NCBI RefSeq assembly: GCF_035594125.1
Contig: NC_087193.1
Location: forward strand, 911,001 to 975,000
DNA length: 64,000 nucleotides
Direction of reading: 5' to 3'
Source of the DNA: Scylla paramamosain
Lineage: Eukaryota; Arthropoda; Malacostraca; Decapoda; Portunidae
Below are positions 13,217-25,661 of this stretch, in pieces. Every line of letters begins with the position of its first letter. Positions within the stretch are counted from its first letter, which is position 1. The translations under genes were made by a program, and so were the position numbers. The notes under the pieces were generated by a model. It saw only the letters and a list, made by a program, of their open reading frames with translations, was not told the DNA's origin and searched no databases.

Positions 13217-13478
13217 CAAGCCTCTCTCATTTTCTTTAAAAAATCTTCCTATAAATTCATACAAATTGGACTGGTGCATGTAAATTAGTGAATATACTAC
13301 TATCCTGCTTACTATCCTACTATAGTGAATAAACTACTATCCATTTCAGACCCTATGAGGCATAATTTTTTGCAAATATTTTTCAACAAACAGCTGGATC
13401 AATATGACAATTTGGCACAGTTTGTTTGACAGTCCCCTAATTCATGACACCACAGTGAACTGCCCAATGTGTTTCATT

Positions 13479-13613
13479 AAGGAGTTTACTCTTGGCTTTC
13501 AAAATGAGGTTGGCAAGAGCTGAGTAGACATTCAGACAGGGAAGGTATTGCATAACAAAGTTATGAAATCTATCACTCATCCACCTTTCTTTTCATTCTC
13601 TCGTTGCCTTCCC

Positions 13614-13648
<35 letters not shown>

Positions 13649-14086
13649 ACTAGAGATATGAAGTCATGCTCACGTTATTTGTCTATAATGGTAGATAATC
13701 CAAAAATATGCACAGAGTATGATTGGATCATTTATGCAAAATGATCATGATTACATTTCTACCCTTTTGACCAATATATGTATGGTGGTTGGTGGTTTAA
13801 AAGTTAACATGGTAACTCAAGGGCATGCAGCTGTATATGTACAGATGCTAAGGAGGAAGGAATGCTTCATTGCTGTCAATCATGACCTACATGCTACATT
13901 GTCTGGGTACAAAGCAGTAACTGTGGGGAAAGGGATAGGAAGAAGGTAAGGAGGGAGGGGAAGATGGGAATAGAAGGAGAAATGGATCAGTGTTGACATC
14001 AAAACTACATCACACAATACCTTCCCTGCTCGAATGTCTACTTGGCTCTTGCCAGCTTTCCCTTGGAATCCAAGAGTAAACTCCTT
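13479..14086. repeat. Fold-back element (inverted repeat arms at least 72 bp)
   Basis: 13479-13550 pairs with 14015-14086: AAGGAGTTTACTCTTGG on the left matches the complement of the CCAAGAGTAAACTCCTT end on the right, with AGACATTC and GGAAGGTATTG blocks also shared. Weaker pairing seems to extend inward through the CT-rich 13560-13645 segment and the GA-rich 13930-13985 segment. A (CT)n tract lies at 13618-13644. No coding content is supported. Confidence 0.75.
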
Positions 14087-14201
14087 AAGCCGCATCCACA
14101 CTATGCCTCATGCCATCCTATGTTGGGGGATAAACATCCACACCATAGAGGACATTGCCCAGCATGCTGCCACACTAGCCAGTTTTATATTATATGCTGA
14201 T

Positions 14202-14226
14202 ACACACACACACACACACACACACA
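14202..14226. repeat. (CA)n microsatellite at the 5' edge of LINE B1
   Basis: About 12 CA units followed by 'tacacataga', immediately before the truncated start of LINE B1. Confidence 0.9.
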
Positions 14227-14235
14227 TACACATAG

Positions 14236-16080
14236 ATGGAAGAAGAGGAAAACTGAGAGTAGATGGGAAGAATATATTGATGTTAGAAACAAGTACATTG
14301 AAATAATAAGAATGAAGAGCAGAAACTATGAAAGAGATATAATAGATAAGTGTATAAATAAACCCAAACTATTCTTTAGACATATAAATGGAAAGATGAA
14401 GAAGAAGGAAGGTGTATCAAGACTGAAAGTTGAAGGAAAATTCTATGAGGATGCACAGGACATGGTGGAGGTTATGAACAATAGTTTCAGGTTGGTATTT
14501 ACTGTGGAAGGGGAGTTTGATGCTGGAAGGGATAAGTTGGTGAGGAATATACTAAGTACAGTCAGTTATGAGGAAATACTTATGATGGAAGAACTCGATG
14601 TAGATAAAGCAACTGATCCAGATGGAGTATCAAACTGGATACTGAAGGAATGTAGAGAACAACTGGCTGATAAAATTCACAATCTAGTGATGATATCACT
14701 ATCACAGGGAAGAGTACTAAAAGACTGGAAGACAGCAAATATTACACCTATATTTAAAGGAAGAAATAAGGAAAACCCATTAAATTATAGACCAGTGTCC
14801 TTGACTAGTGTTGTAGGAAAACTATGTGAAAGAACAATAAAGGAAAGATGGATGGAACACTTGGAAAGAGATAAAGTTTTGGTAAATTGTCAGTTTGGAT
14901 TTAGGAGGGGAAGATCATGCTTCATGAACTTATTGTCCTTTTATTCAAGGGTAGTCAATATTGAGCAGGAGAGAGACGGATGGGCGGATGGTGTCTACTT
15001 AGACTTGAAGAAAGCGTTTGGCAAAATACCACACTGAAGATTGCAATGGAAGATAAAAAATTATGGAAAAATTGGAGGAAGGCTGCTGGAGTGGATGGAG
15101 GATTATCTGAATGATAGAGAGAGAGAACTGTAATAAAAGACCAAAATTGATCTTGGCTGAAAGTAACTAGTGGTGTCCCAAAGGGGTCAGTGTTGGGACT
15201 AATAATGTTTATAATATATGTGAATGACATAAATGAAGAAATAAATATTTATATGAACTTATTTGTAGATGATGCTAAGCTGATGAGAAGGGTAGAAAAT
15301 GTACTACAAGATGATTTAAATAAGATGAATAGATGGAGTAAATCTTGGCAAATGGAATCCAACTTAAGTAAATGTAAAGTAATGAAGTTTAGTAAGAGTA
15401 AGAAAAAAATACAAAATCATTATGAAATGGATGGTGTGAAGTTAAAGAAGTAAAAAGAGGATTTGGAAGTAACAGTTGCTGAAAATTTGACTCCGGACAG
15501 ACACATTGATAAAATTACTGGAGAGACGATGAATTTGTCAAAGAGTAAAAATGGCATTCTCATATTTGGATGAAGGAATGATAAAAAAGTTGTTGATTTC
15601 CATGATAAGACCAAGATTGGAATATGCAGCAGTGGTGTGGTCTTCTCATACAAAGGGGACTATTGTAAAATTAGAAGTCACTAAGATGGTTCCAGAGTTG
15701 AGCAAGTCGACCTATGAAGAGAGATTAAGAATGTTGGAAATGTCTACCCTTGAAAATAGGGGAGAGAGAAGAGATTTAATTAGCATCTATAGAATGATAA
15801 ATGGTATGAAAAATGTGGACAAAAAATGTTTTATAAATTTAGATTCATAGAGTAAAAGGGGACACATTAAGAAGCTGAAGAAAGTTAACTGTAGAAAAGA
15901 CATAAAGGAATATAGTTTTCCTCATAGAAGTGTGAACAAATGGAATGAATTCAGTGAAGACGTCATCAATGCCGTAACTGTCCATGCTTTTAAGACCAAA
16001 CTGGATAGATATAGAGACAGGATACTATGAGATTATTCCCCTCCCCTAAACCACAACTAGGTAACTAGGTAAATATACAC
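14236..16080 (+). mobile_element. LINE B copy B1, 5'-truncated
   Basis: Carries the end of the endonuclease linker and a reverse transcriptase in several frames: 14312-15037 (241 codons: NYRPVSLTSVVGKLCERTIK, CQFGFRRGRS, YLDLKKAFGKIPH), 15190-15453 (MNLFVDDAKLMRRV catalytic box, here VDDA) and 15551-15850 (SYLDEGMIKKLLISMIRPRL). After the stop comes a 3' tail with ACAACTAGGTAACTAGGTAA then ATACACAAAG at about 16058-16080. Frameshifts and stops lie at about 15038-15190 and 15454-15550. LINE B2 begins directly afterwards. Confidence 0.85.
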
Positions 16081-17976
16081 AAAGATAGCGGGCAGAGAGG
16101 ACAACAACAGATGCTGCTCCTAACATCCTGCAGTTTACATCATTGAGAGCTGTCCCTGATGGTGGATACTGAGGTGGGACTCACACTATTATTGCTTGCT
16201 GCTGTCCTGTCTACAAAAAAATTAATGTAAAGTGTAATAATCTCCATAATGAGCAGGGAAGAGGGGGCAACCTCAGCGCTGACTTTGTTTTTTATGTCTC
16301 CAATAGGGACTATCCCAAAGGCAAGACAGAGGGATTTTTCTGGTTTTGGTGAGGATGATAAAGGAATTGAAGAGAGAATGTTGAAAGAAGGATTACTGAT
16401 TTGGAAAATGAAATGAGAGAGATGCAAGTAAGGATGGAAAAGGTGAAAAAAGTGGTTGAAATACTGACTACTGAGAAGGGAGTTTGAAAACGTGCGTACG
16501 ATGATTTACACAAAAAATTGGCACTATATGAGAAGCATAAAGGCAAGGTTGATGAATTGAATGTAAAGCAGGAAATTTGGAAGAAGGTACAGGAGGAAAA
16601 GAAGATTTACTTTAGGAAGATTGTAGAAGAGCAAACTAAGGTAAATGATAGCATGCTAACAGAAAAGGTTGTTCAAGTGATGTTCAAGTGATCAAGCAGA
16701 AAGAAAACTTGGTGAGAGACAAAGTAGATAAGAAAAAGACTGTAGTGGTATTTGGTTTAAAGAAGGAGTGTGTACCACAAAGGCTTGAAAGAGAAAGGAA
16801 ACAAGGTGTGTGGATAAAATGGTGGAGACAATACAAGATGACAAGGAGCTGACAGAAGATATTGAAGAAATTCAAAGACTGGGCAAGTATGTTGATGGTA
16901 GATAGCATACCATTAAAATAAGCTAAGAAATAATAGGCAAAGCTTAGAAATTGGCCAGAGTTGAAGAGTACAAACAAGTGTGGATAAAAAAAAAAGATAG
17001 GACCAGAGAAGAGAGAGAGGTACTATAAATGAACTAAGAAGAGAAGCAAATGAAAAAAAACAAAGAAGGATCAGAGGTGGAGAAGAAGAGGTTCTACTGG
17101 AGGGTCAGAGACATGAGGCTGAGAAAGTGGTACAGGAGAGTGGACAATGCAGAGGGGGAGGATTAAAAGTGGCATACACAAACATAAATGATTTGATGTC
17201 AGCAATGCTGGAAGTAGAAGATTAATTAAAAGAAGAGGAACCAGATATCATGGGAATTGTTAAAACAAAACTGGTGAGTGATGTGGATGCTTTAAATAAT
17301 GAAGATGGAAAATACAACCTCTAGCTGAGAAACAGAAAAAAAAAAGTAAGCAGGGTGGTGTGATGCTCCTACTAAGAAAAGAATTGATGGTGGAGTCTAC
17401 CACGTGGGTAGGGGGAGGCAGAGGTATTGAAAGTAAGCTTAAAAAGAAATCTGGGAAGATGCTAAAATACTGTAGTGACCTATGTTCCCCTTTATTCCAA
17501 CTCATGGGGGGAAGAAGAATATGAGAGAATACTGGGCATGTTTATCCAAGTTGCTTGAGGAAAATGAAGATGTACAAGTGATGGAAGACTAATTATAAAG
17601 AGGTATCTTGGGAAAGTTGGACCACAGAAGGCAGTGAGTCACCATGGGGAACAAATTACTGAAGCTGGCTACTGAGAATATTTGTATGTAGTAGGTTAAA
17701 GACAACACAAGATTCAGAGGAAATTAAATGCTGTCAAGGCTTGATCTAATTTTTACTAAGGAACAAGCCATAATAGAGGCTTTAAAGAATAAAAACCCAG
17801 CAGGAAAAAGTGATCATGCCTCAACTTAGTTCTTAGTAACAGATAAAAACATCAGTACAAGGAAAGAAGACCAGAGGAGAGAATGGTTGAACTACAGTAA
17901 GACAAATTTTGGACAGTGTAGGAAATATTTTGATGAAGTGGATTGGAACAAAGTATTTCAAATAGGTGACATAGAC
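16081..17976 (+). mobile_element. LINE B copy B2 (5' half: ORF1-like plus endonuclease)
   Basis: A 5' UTR-like segment (16081-16320) is followed by a lysine/glutamate-rich coiled-coil ORF1 region in broken frames to about 17150. The endonuclease follows, recognisable as 'VAYTNINDLMSAM', 'EPDIMGIVKTKL', 'RLDLIFTKEQAI' and 'YFDEVDWNKVF'. Many stops are present. It is cut at about 17976 by the 5' end of LINE A4. The 5' UTR begins exactly where the B1 tail ends, making a head-to-tail pair. Confidence 0.75.
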
Positions 17977-18889
17977 ATAGACGTCCAACCCTTCAGGAGG
18001 TAAACATTTCACTCAGGGAAGCCACAGAACGCCTGACTTCTGATCTTTCTAAAATTTCTGATTGGGGCAGAGCAAACTTGGTATTGTTCAATACCTCAAA
18101 AACTCAATTCCTCCATCTATCAACTCAACACAACCTTCCAGACAACTATCGCCTTTTCTTCAACGACACTCAACTGTCCCCCTCTTCTACACTGAACATC
18201 CTCGGTCTGTCCTTTACTTATAATCTGAACTGGAAACTTAACATCTCATCTCTAGCTAAAACAGCTTCTATGAAGTTAGGCGTTCTGAGACATCTCCGCC
18301 AGTTTTTCTCACCCCCCCCCCAGCTGCTAACTCTGTACAAGGGCCTTATCCGTCCATGTATGGAGTATGCTTCACATGTCTGGGAGTGTTCCACTCATAC
18401 TGCTCTTCTAGACAGGGTGGAATCAAAAGCTTTTCATCTCATCAACTCCTCTCCTCTAACTGACTGTCTTCAGCCTCTCTCTCACCGCCACAATGTTGCA
18501 TCTCTAGCTGTCTTCTACCGCTAGTTTCATGCTAACTGCTCTTCTGACCTTGCTAACTGCATGTCTTCCCTCCTCCCGTGGCCTCACTGCACAAGACTTT
18601 CTTCTTTCTATCACCCCTATTCTGTTCACCTCTCTAATGCAAGAGTTAACCAGTACTCTCAATCATTCATCCCTTTCTCTGGTAAACTCTGGAATTCCCT
18701 GCCTGCTTCTGTATTTTCACCTTCCTATGACTTGAATTCCTTCAAGAGGGAGGTTTCAAGACACTTATTCATCAATTTTTGACCATTGCTTTGACCCTTT
18801 TATGGGACTGGCATTTCAGTGGGCATTTTTTTTTTATTGGATTTTTGTTGCCCTTAGCCAGTGTCCTTTCTACATTAAAAAAAAAAAAA
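17977..18889 (+). mobile_element. LINE A copy A4, 5'-truncated
   Basis: Starts inside the RT after the YADDT region ('PTLQEVNISLREATE'), carries the C-terminus (open 18078-18524, 148 codons, [19 protein letters not shown] to the QPLSHRHNVASLAVFYR end) and the 3' UTR. It ends in poly(A) at about 18876-18889. The poly(A) joins LINE B3 at the 'TGTAAGGAGATAAATTGGG' site, a junction repeated in inverted orientation at 26738. Confidence 0.88.
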
Positions 18890-19263
18890 TTGTAAGGAGA
18901 TAAATTGGGAGACATTAACAACTACAGGAAGTGAGAATTCATGAAGTAATAGACTGCTAAACTGGGCAGTGGAAAACTTAATGACTCAATGGGTTGATTG
19001 TGATACCAGATTTAGTGGAAGAGATAAACCATCAAGATTTGATTTAGTGTTTACCAAGGACATTTGATAAAGTACCATACAAAAGCTTAATATGGAAACT
19101 GAAAAATATCGGAGGACTGGAAGGATCATTACTAAAATGGATGACTGACTTTTTGATGAACAGAGAATTGAGGTCAGAAATCAGAGGGAATAAGTCGAAA
19201 TGGAGAGCAGTAATAAGCAGAGTTCCACAAGGATCAGTATTAGTGTTAGTTATGTTTGCAATA
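18890..19263 (+). mobile_element. LINE B copy B3, part 1 (interrupted by Tigger-type element)
   Basis: Begins with TGTAAGGAGATAAATTGGG (endonuclease 'CKEINW'), continues to 'FDLVFTKD', then jumps by internal deletion to the RT palm ('FDKVPYKSLIWKLKNIGG', 'RVPQGSVLVLVMFA'). At 19263 the LINE is interrupted by a DNA transposon and resumes at 21646 with 'YVNDMTEGVTSYMSLFAGDA' in the expected place. Confidence 0.82.
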
Positions 19264-19509
19264 CAGTACAACCTCAGTTCACAAATGCCCCAGATCATGA
19301 ACAAATTGGTTCATGAACTAGTTTTGTGAACAAATTTTAGCTTGGTTCATGAACAGTGCTTTGTGGTATGAACACACATTACCTACAGTCCACGAAACCT
19401 AATACTCAGTTGTGTGTTGGTGCACTTGGTGTAAACATTGTTCGTGAGAGAACTGTGTTCAAAACTTTTTTTCTTTGTTTCCCTTTTTTGTGGTATTTTA
19501 GCTTCCATT

Positions 19510-19602
19510 ATGCCACCTAAGAAGGAGAAAAGTGTTAGTGATAGTAGTAGTAAGAAGCCTAAGTGTATTACTATTGAAAAAAAGAAGGAACTTATTGGAT
19601 GA
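19510..19602 (+). pseudogene. Tigger/pogo transposase N-terminal remnant
   Basis: ATG at 19510 opens MPPKKEKSVSDSSSKKPKC, then ITIEKKKELIG and a stop at 19600. The sense continues after the stop as 'INGESKEGEVIRIEIT', resembling the CENP-B/pogo helix-turn-helix start (basic N-terminus, 'LENGES'). Everything downstream is missing or unrecognisable. Confidence 0.65.
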
Positions 19603-19679
19603 ATAAATGGGGAGAGTAAGGAAGGCGAAGTTATTAGAATAGAGATTACTGGGCAGCTGCGTGTTTCCCCACATGGGTG

Positions 19680-19724
<45 letters not shown>

Positions 19725-19824
19725 ACATAATAAAGTAAGCAATAGACACACATTCACTACCTGCATTCATCAGTAATTGAGTGTCAGTCTGTGGTGACAT
19801 TCAACACTGATAAGACAACCTTCC

Positions 19825-20305
<481 letters not shown>

Positions 20306-21645
20306 CTTTGGTGGAGGAGAAAGGGACCAAAAATGGATAAGGGGGATATGGAGGACAAGGGAGGGAGCACAGGGGAGGAAACTGTGATGTAGGCTCTGTC
20401 AATGAGATTTCCTCATTCTGGATAGAAGGTGGGGCATGATGTAGTTCACTTATGTGACTGGTGGGAATAGGGATGGTGGGAGGAGCAAGAGAACCTCAAG
20501 TACAATAAACAGAGTCTTAGCTACTCAACAATGACTAAAACAATGTAATTATGATGCGTACATAGGTGTCATCGTATTGAAGGGGCTAAGAATATGTGTT
20601 TCAGTTTCATTATATATTCATAAAAAGAATAAATAAATAAATAAATAAAAAAATAAATAAATAAGCAGGTTTAAGCTCCGAATATGAAGTGAAGGGTTTC
20701 ACCTGACATTTGAAATCCTCTTGCATGTATTCAGATCCTTATTAGATCCCAATATTTTACATTTCAAAAACCTTAATATTTTCTAGGACCTACCAACACT
20801 GGTCCTTAGACCAATTCTGCTATGAGATGTAAACAAATATAGCATGGGCAGTGACACTGTCAGAGCCCAGAGGGTTAAAGTTTGCATGTCATATTTTTTT
20901 TATCATCATTTTATATGAAATTATAGTTGTAATATTTCAGTACATTTTGAAAGCATAAGGATGTGTGAGAACTGATTTACCTTATTCTCTACAATGTATT
21001 TTTATTTGAAATATTCAGTAGAGACCATCACCACAAGCCACCCTACCTTGTGATGCTCTCTTCACTTATAAAATCTTGTTTGTTAGATAGCAAGCTGTCT
21101 TAAAAAAAAAAAAAAAGTTTCTCATTAGCTTCAAGTTTTCTTGAACATGTATGTAAGTTAAGAATATTAAAAGATACGTGCAATTTCAGTTGTATGAAGG
21201 TGTGTCTTATTCAAGAAATAATGGCATCATACTAAGGGATGCAGTGAATCTTGCACGTGTCGCCATGTTTGGTGTGTAACCGACTTGTAAAAAAAAGAGT
21301 TGTTTTTGTTGTGTAGAAGTGATCATCACTTTGTTTACATGTATGAAGATGTTTGGGGTTTGATTAAGGGCCACTGTTGCCACAGACTTACCACTAACCA
21401 CTGCCCCAAAGCTGAACCTTGGCATTATAAGATGCAGGCTCATTTTCTGAGACTTTTTTGGGGAAAAAGGCATGTTTTATAAGCCATCAAATACAGTATG
21501 TAAAAATACCATATTTCTGAGGCTGAAATGGATTAATTGCATTTACATTCATTTCAATGGAAAAAATGGTTTTGGTTCATGAACAATTTGGTTTGCGAAC
21601 CAAGGTCTGGAATGAATTAAGTTCGTGAACTGAGGTTCTACTGCA

Positions 21646-22565
21646 TGTGTAAACGACATGACAGAAGGGGTGACAAGCTACATGAGTCTCTTTGCTGGTG
21701 ATGCTAGGATTTGGAGAAAAGTAGCAAATGAAGAAGACTGTGAAGCTTTAAATCAAGACTTAATGAAGATGAATGAATGGTTGTTGAGGTGGAACATGGA
21801 GTTTAATGCCAAGAAATGTAGCATGGTGAAGTTTGGAAAAAGTGTGAGAACAGAAGGCAACTACTATTTGGGAAATAAGAAAATTACTATGAGAACAAAA
21901 GAAAAAGATCTGGGAGTAACCATTTCTAATAAACTGTCATTTGTGAAGCATATAAATAAGATCACTTGAGAAAAGTACAATTTGCTGAGAAACCTCAAGA
22001 TTGCATCCACCTATACTGATGAAGATATGAAAAAAAAAATAAAAATGATAACAGCAATGATACATCCAAGATTAGAGTACACTACATTAGTGTGGTCACC
22101 AGGTTTGAAGAAGAATATCAGAAAGTTAGAAAGAATTCAGAGAGCTACAACTAAAATCCCTGCAAGCTTAAGAGGATACAGTTATTAAGAGAGGTTGAAG
22201 AGATTGGGTCTGACAACAGTGGAAAAGAAAGGAGGGAAAGTGGTGATTTGACATCAATATATATAGAATATTGGAAGGGATGGAAAAGTTGGACAGGGAT
22301 GACCTTGTGATACCAGATAAGAGAGGTACCAGAGGGGATAAAAGGAAATTGAAAAGAAGAGTTAGCAGAAGAGACATCAAGAAACAGCTTTCCCAACAGA
22401 AGCATAGCAGTGTGGAATGAACTTATTGATGAGACTGCGTGTGTCAAGACAGTTCACAAATTTAAAGAAAAGTTGGATAAAAATCAAAGTGGAGATGGGA
22501 CAGTACGGGCCTAGAGTGGCTCTTATCCTGTATTTCACAACTAGGTAAGTACAACTAGGTAACTG
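21646..22565 (+). mobile_element. LINE B copy B3, part 2 (RT C-terminus and tail)
   Basis: Continues from 19263. Open segments are 21658-21969 (SLFAGDARIWRKV, an altered FADDA box; MNEWLLRWNMEFNAKKCSMV; KEKDLGVTISNKL) and 21982-22188 (MIHPRLEYTTLVWSPGLKKN). The 3' tail ACAACTAGGTAAGTACAACT and AGGTAACTG at about 22540-22565 runs straight into a CA microsatellite. The YADD/FADD box reads AGDA, so the catalytic Asp is lost. Confidence 0.82.
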
Positions 22566-22592
22566 CACACACACACACACACACACACACAT
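22566..22592. repeat. (CA)n microsatellite after the LINE B3 tail
   Basis: About 13 CA units directly following the AGGTAACTG end of LINE B3. Confidence 0.92.
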
Positions 22593-22702
22593 TAGTAAGC
22601 ATCTAATTTTTTTGTTAATATTCTTATAGGGTCAAAAGGAAGAGGGAGGATAAGATAGGAATAAGAGGAGGAAGAGAAAGTGATGGAAAAAAAAAGTGTG
22701 TG

Positions 22703-23188
22703 CATTTACCTAGTTGTATTGTACAGGGCATGAGCCAAAGCTCATTTTGTCCTTTCTCCATAACCATATTTATCCAGTTTCTCTTTAAACATGTGTACAC
22801 TGTTTGCCACAACAACCTCTTCCTTTAAATCATTCCAGATTTCAATAGTTTGATATCAAAAGCTGTATTTCTTGATGTTGCTCGAACATCCAGTCTTCTT
22901 CATTTTCTTCCCATGCCCCCTTGTCCATCTCTCTCCCACCTCCATCTGTGGTATCAAGTAATTTTTGTCTATTTCTATATTGTTTACTAATTTGTATATT
23001 GTTATCAGGTCTCCTCTTTCTCTTCTCTCTTGTAGTGTTGGTAATCTCATCTCTTCAAGTCTTTCTTCATAGCTTAAGTCTTTCAATTCTGGTACCATCT
23101 TTGTCACTATCCTCTGTATTCTTTCCAGTTTCCATATATCTTTTTCCTATGTGGAACCCAAACTACTGCTGCATATTCCAATTTTGGT
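22703..23188 (-). mobile_element. LINE B copy B4, 3' fragment
   Basis: The minus strand encodes the RT C-terminus (MTKMVPELKDLSYEERLEEM, then LPTLQERRERGDLITIYK) at 23107-22856. Its 3' UTR ends ACAACTAGGTAAATGCACAC at about 22700. Sequence at 23110-23180 gives more upstream RT. It lies immediately 3' (in LINE sense) of LINE B5, separated only by a (CA)n tract: another head-to-tail pair. Confidence 0.78.
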
Positions 23189-23205
23189 GTGTGTGTGTGT
23201 GTGTA
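23189..23205. repeat. (CA/GT)n tract between LINE B5 and B4
   Basis: About eight GT units on the + strand, lying exactly between the 3' tail of B5 (complement ACTAGGTAAATAC) and the start of fragment B4. Confidence 0.88.
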
Positions 23206-23512
23206 TTTACCTAGTTGTATTTACCAATTTGTGGTTTATGGTTGAGGAGTAATCTCATAGTATCCTGTCTCTATATCTATCCAGTTTGGTCTTGAAAGCA
23301 TGGACAGTTATGGTATTTACAACGTCTTCACTGAGTTCATTCCATTTATTCACACTTCTGTGAGGAAAACTATACTTTTTGATATCTCTTCTACAGTTAA
23401 CTTTCTTCAACTTCTTATTGTGTCCCCTTGTACTCTGTGTGTCTAAATCTATAAAACATTCTTTGTCTACAATTTCCATACCATTTATCATTCGATAGAT
23501 GCTTATTAAATC

Positions 23513-23547
<35 letters not shown>

Positions 23548-24566
23548 CTGCTTTCAAGGGTAGGAATTTCTGACATTTTTAATCTCTCTTCATAGGTCGA
23601 CTTACTCAACTCAGGAACCATTTTAGTGACTGCTCTTAGTACTCTTCCTAATTTTACAATATTCCTCTTTATATAAGGAGATCACACCACTGCTGCATAT
23701 TCCAATCTTGGTCTTATCATGGAAATCAACAACTTTTTTATCATTCTTTCATCTAAATATGAGAATGTCATTCTTACTCTTTTTAACAAATTCATTGTTT
23801 TCAATAATTTTATCAATGTGTCTGTCCAGAGTCAAATTTTCAGTAACTGTTACTCCCAAATCGACTTCCTCTTTTGACTTCTTTAACTTCAGACCATCCA
23901 TCTCATAAAGATATTGTATTCTTTTCTTATTCTTACCAAACTCCATTACTTTACATTTACTTTAAATGAATTCCATTTGCCAAGATTTACTCCATCTATT
24001 TATCTTATTTAAATAATCTTGCAGTACCATACAGTCATTTACATTTTCTACCCTTCTCATCAGCTTAGCATCAATTGCAAATAAGTTCATATAACTGTCT
24101 ATTTCTTAATCTATGTCATTCACATATATTACAAACATTAGCGGTCCCAACACTGACCCCTGTGGGACACCACTAGTTACTTTTAGCCAAGATGAATTCT
24201 TGTCTTGTATTACAGTTCTCATCTCTCTATCATTCAGATAAAGCTCCATCCACTCCAGCAGTCTTCCTCCAATTTTTCCATATCTTTTTATCTTCTATAG
24301 CAATCTTCAGTGTGGTACTTTGTCAAATGCTTTCTTCAAGTCTAAGTAGACACCATTCACCCAACTGCCTCTCTCCTGTACAATATCAACTATCCTTGAA
24401 TAAAAGGACAATAAGTTCATGGAGCATGATCTTCCCCTCCTAAACCCAAATTGACAATTTACCAAAACTTTATCTCTTTCCAAGTGTTCCATCAATCTTT
24501 CCTTTACTGTTCTTTCTCATAGTTTTCCTACAACACTAGTCAAGGACACTGGTCTATAATTTAGTG
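23206..24566 (-). mobile_element. LINE B copy B5, part 1 (RT and 3' end)
   Basis: Minus-strand RT: NCQFGFRRGRSCSMNLLSFY and LDLKKAFDKVPH at 24495-24307, the active-site region near 24085-24045 (frame broken), 'ENLTLDRHIDKI' near 23840, and the C-terminus at 23557-23255 (SVNKWNELSEDVV). A (CT)n run at 23519-23546 has expanded inside the coding sequence as an in-frame Glu-Arg tract. The 3' tail is at 23206-23225. The copy is interrupted at 24566 by a hAT-type element and resumes at 25662. Confidence 0.85.
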
Positions 24567-24697
24567 CAGTCCAACTATGGGCCCGCGGGCCTGTAGTTCT
24601 GTTTGGCCCACGACTGACTGTGTTATAAATTTAATTTGTGCACAAAAAACACAGATGAAGTTTCTGTATTTGTATATGAAATAGTACTAGGAACTAG

Positions 24698-24926
<229 letters not shown>

Positions 24927-24929
<3 letters not shown>

Positions 24930-25377
24930 TAAAATCCGTCTTATCCGGCATCAACGGGACCGCCGACATGCCGGATACTTGAATATTGCTGGATACTTGA
25001 ATAGAAGTGAAATTATGTCCACAATCACCACCCTACACTCACGCATCTTACCATAACAAAGATCAGCTGATCTGATCAGCTGCTTACGTGTAAGCACAAC
25101 ACGCTTCCTCTTTTCTACAACTTTAGGCATGATGAAGACGTCAGGCGATAAACAGTGCACACGCGGGACTGAGTCACTGAGTAAACACAGTGCAGTGTGC
25201 CGCGGGTGGCGCGAAGCAGTGCGCTCTGGTAGCGAGGGGACAAAGTATGCCTCACGCGGGAATCTTAATCGATTTTATGAGTACACATTGATTTTTTATT
25301 GATTTTAAGGCTCGGGGAAATATGTGCCGGATACTTGAAGCTGCCGGATACACGAATGCCGGATGAGAGAGATTTTA

Positions 25378-25380
<3 letters not shown>
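24927..25380 (-). mobile_element. Tigger/pogo-type MITE with transposase N-terminal remnant
   Basis: 454 bp with about 25-bp inverted ends: CAGTAAAATCCGTCTTATCC at the left; complement of the right end CAGTAAAATCTCTCTCATCC; both then CGGCAT. TA flanks both sides. The minus strand within 25160-24951 encodes MPKVVEKRKRVVLTRKQLIR, the basic start of a CENP-B/pogo-type DNA-binding domain, after which the frame is lost. It is thus a deletion derivative of an autonomous element. 'ctgatctgatcagctg' palindromic sequence lies near 25068-25083. Confidence 0.8.
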
Positions 25381-25470
<90 letters not shown>

Positions 25471-25498
25471 ACCACTAAATGGTTACATGGAGGGCCAC

Positions 25499-25590
<92 letters not shown>

Positions 25591-25622
25591 TATTAGTGGC
25601 CCTCCATGTAACCATTTAGTGC
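25381..25622. repeat. (AT)n arrays plus a hairpin with about 36-bp arms
   Basis: AT array 25381-25467, then CACTAAATGGTTACATGGAG at 25471, a second AT array (25503-25586) and the inverse complement of the unique arm at 25587-25621 (ccctccatgtaaccatttag). The two arms can pair into a stem with the TA array as its end. The arm adjoins the right terminal part of the hAT element. Confidence 0.85.
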
Positions 25623-25661
25623 TGTTGTAGCCCAAGATGTCAAAGAAGCTGGACCACCCTG

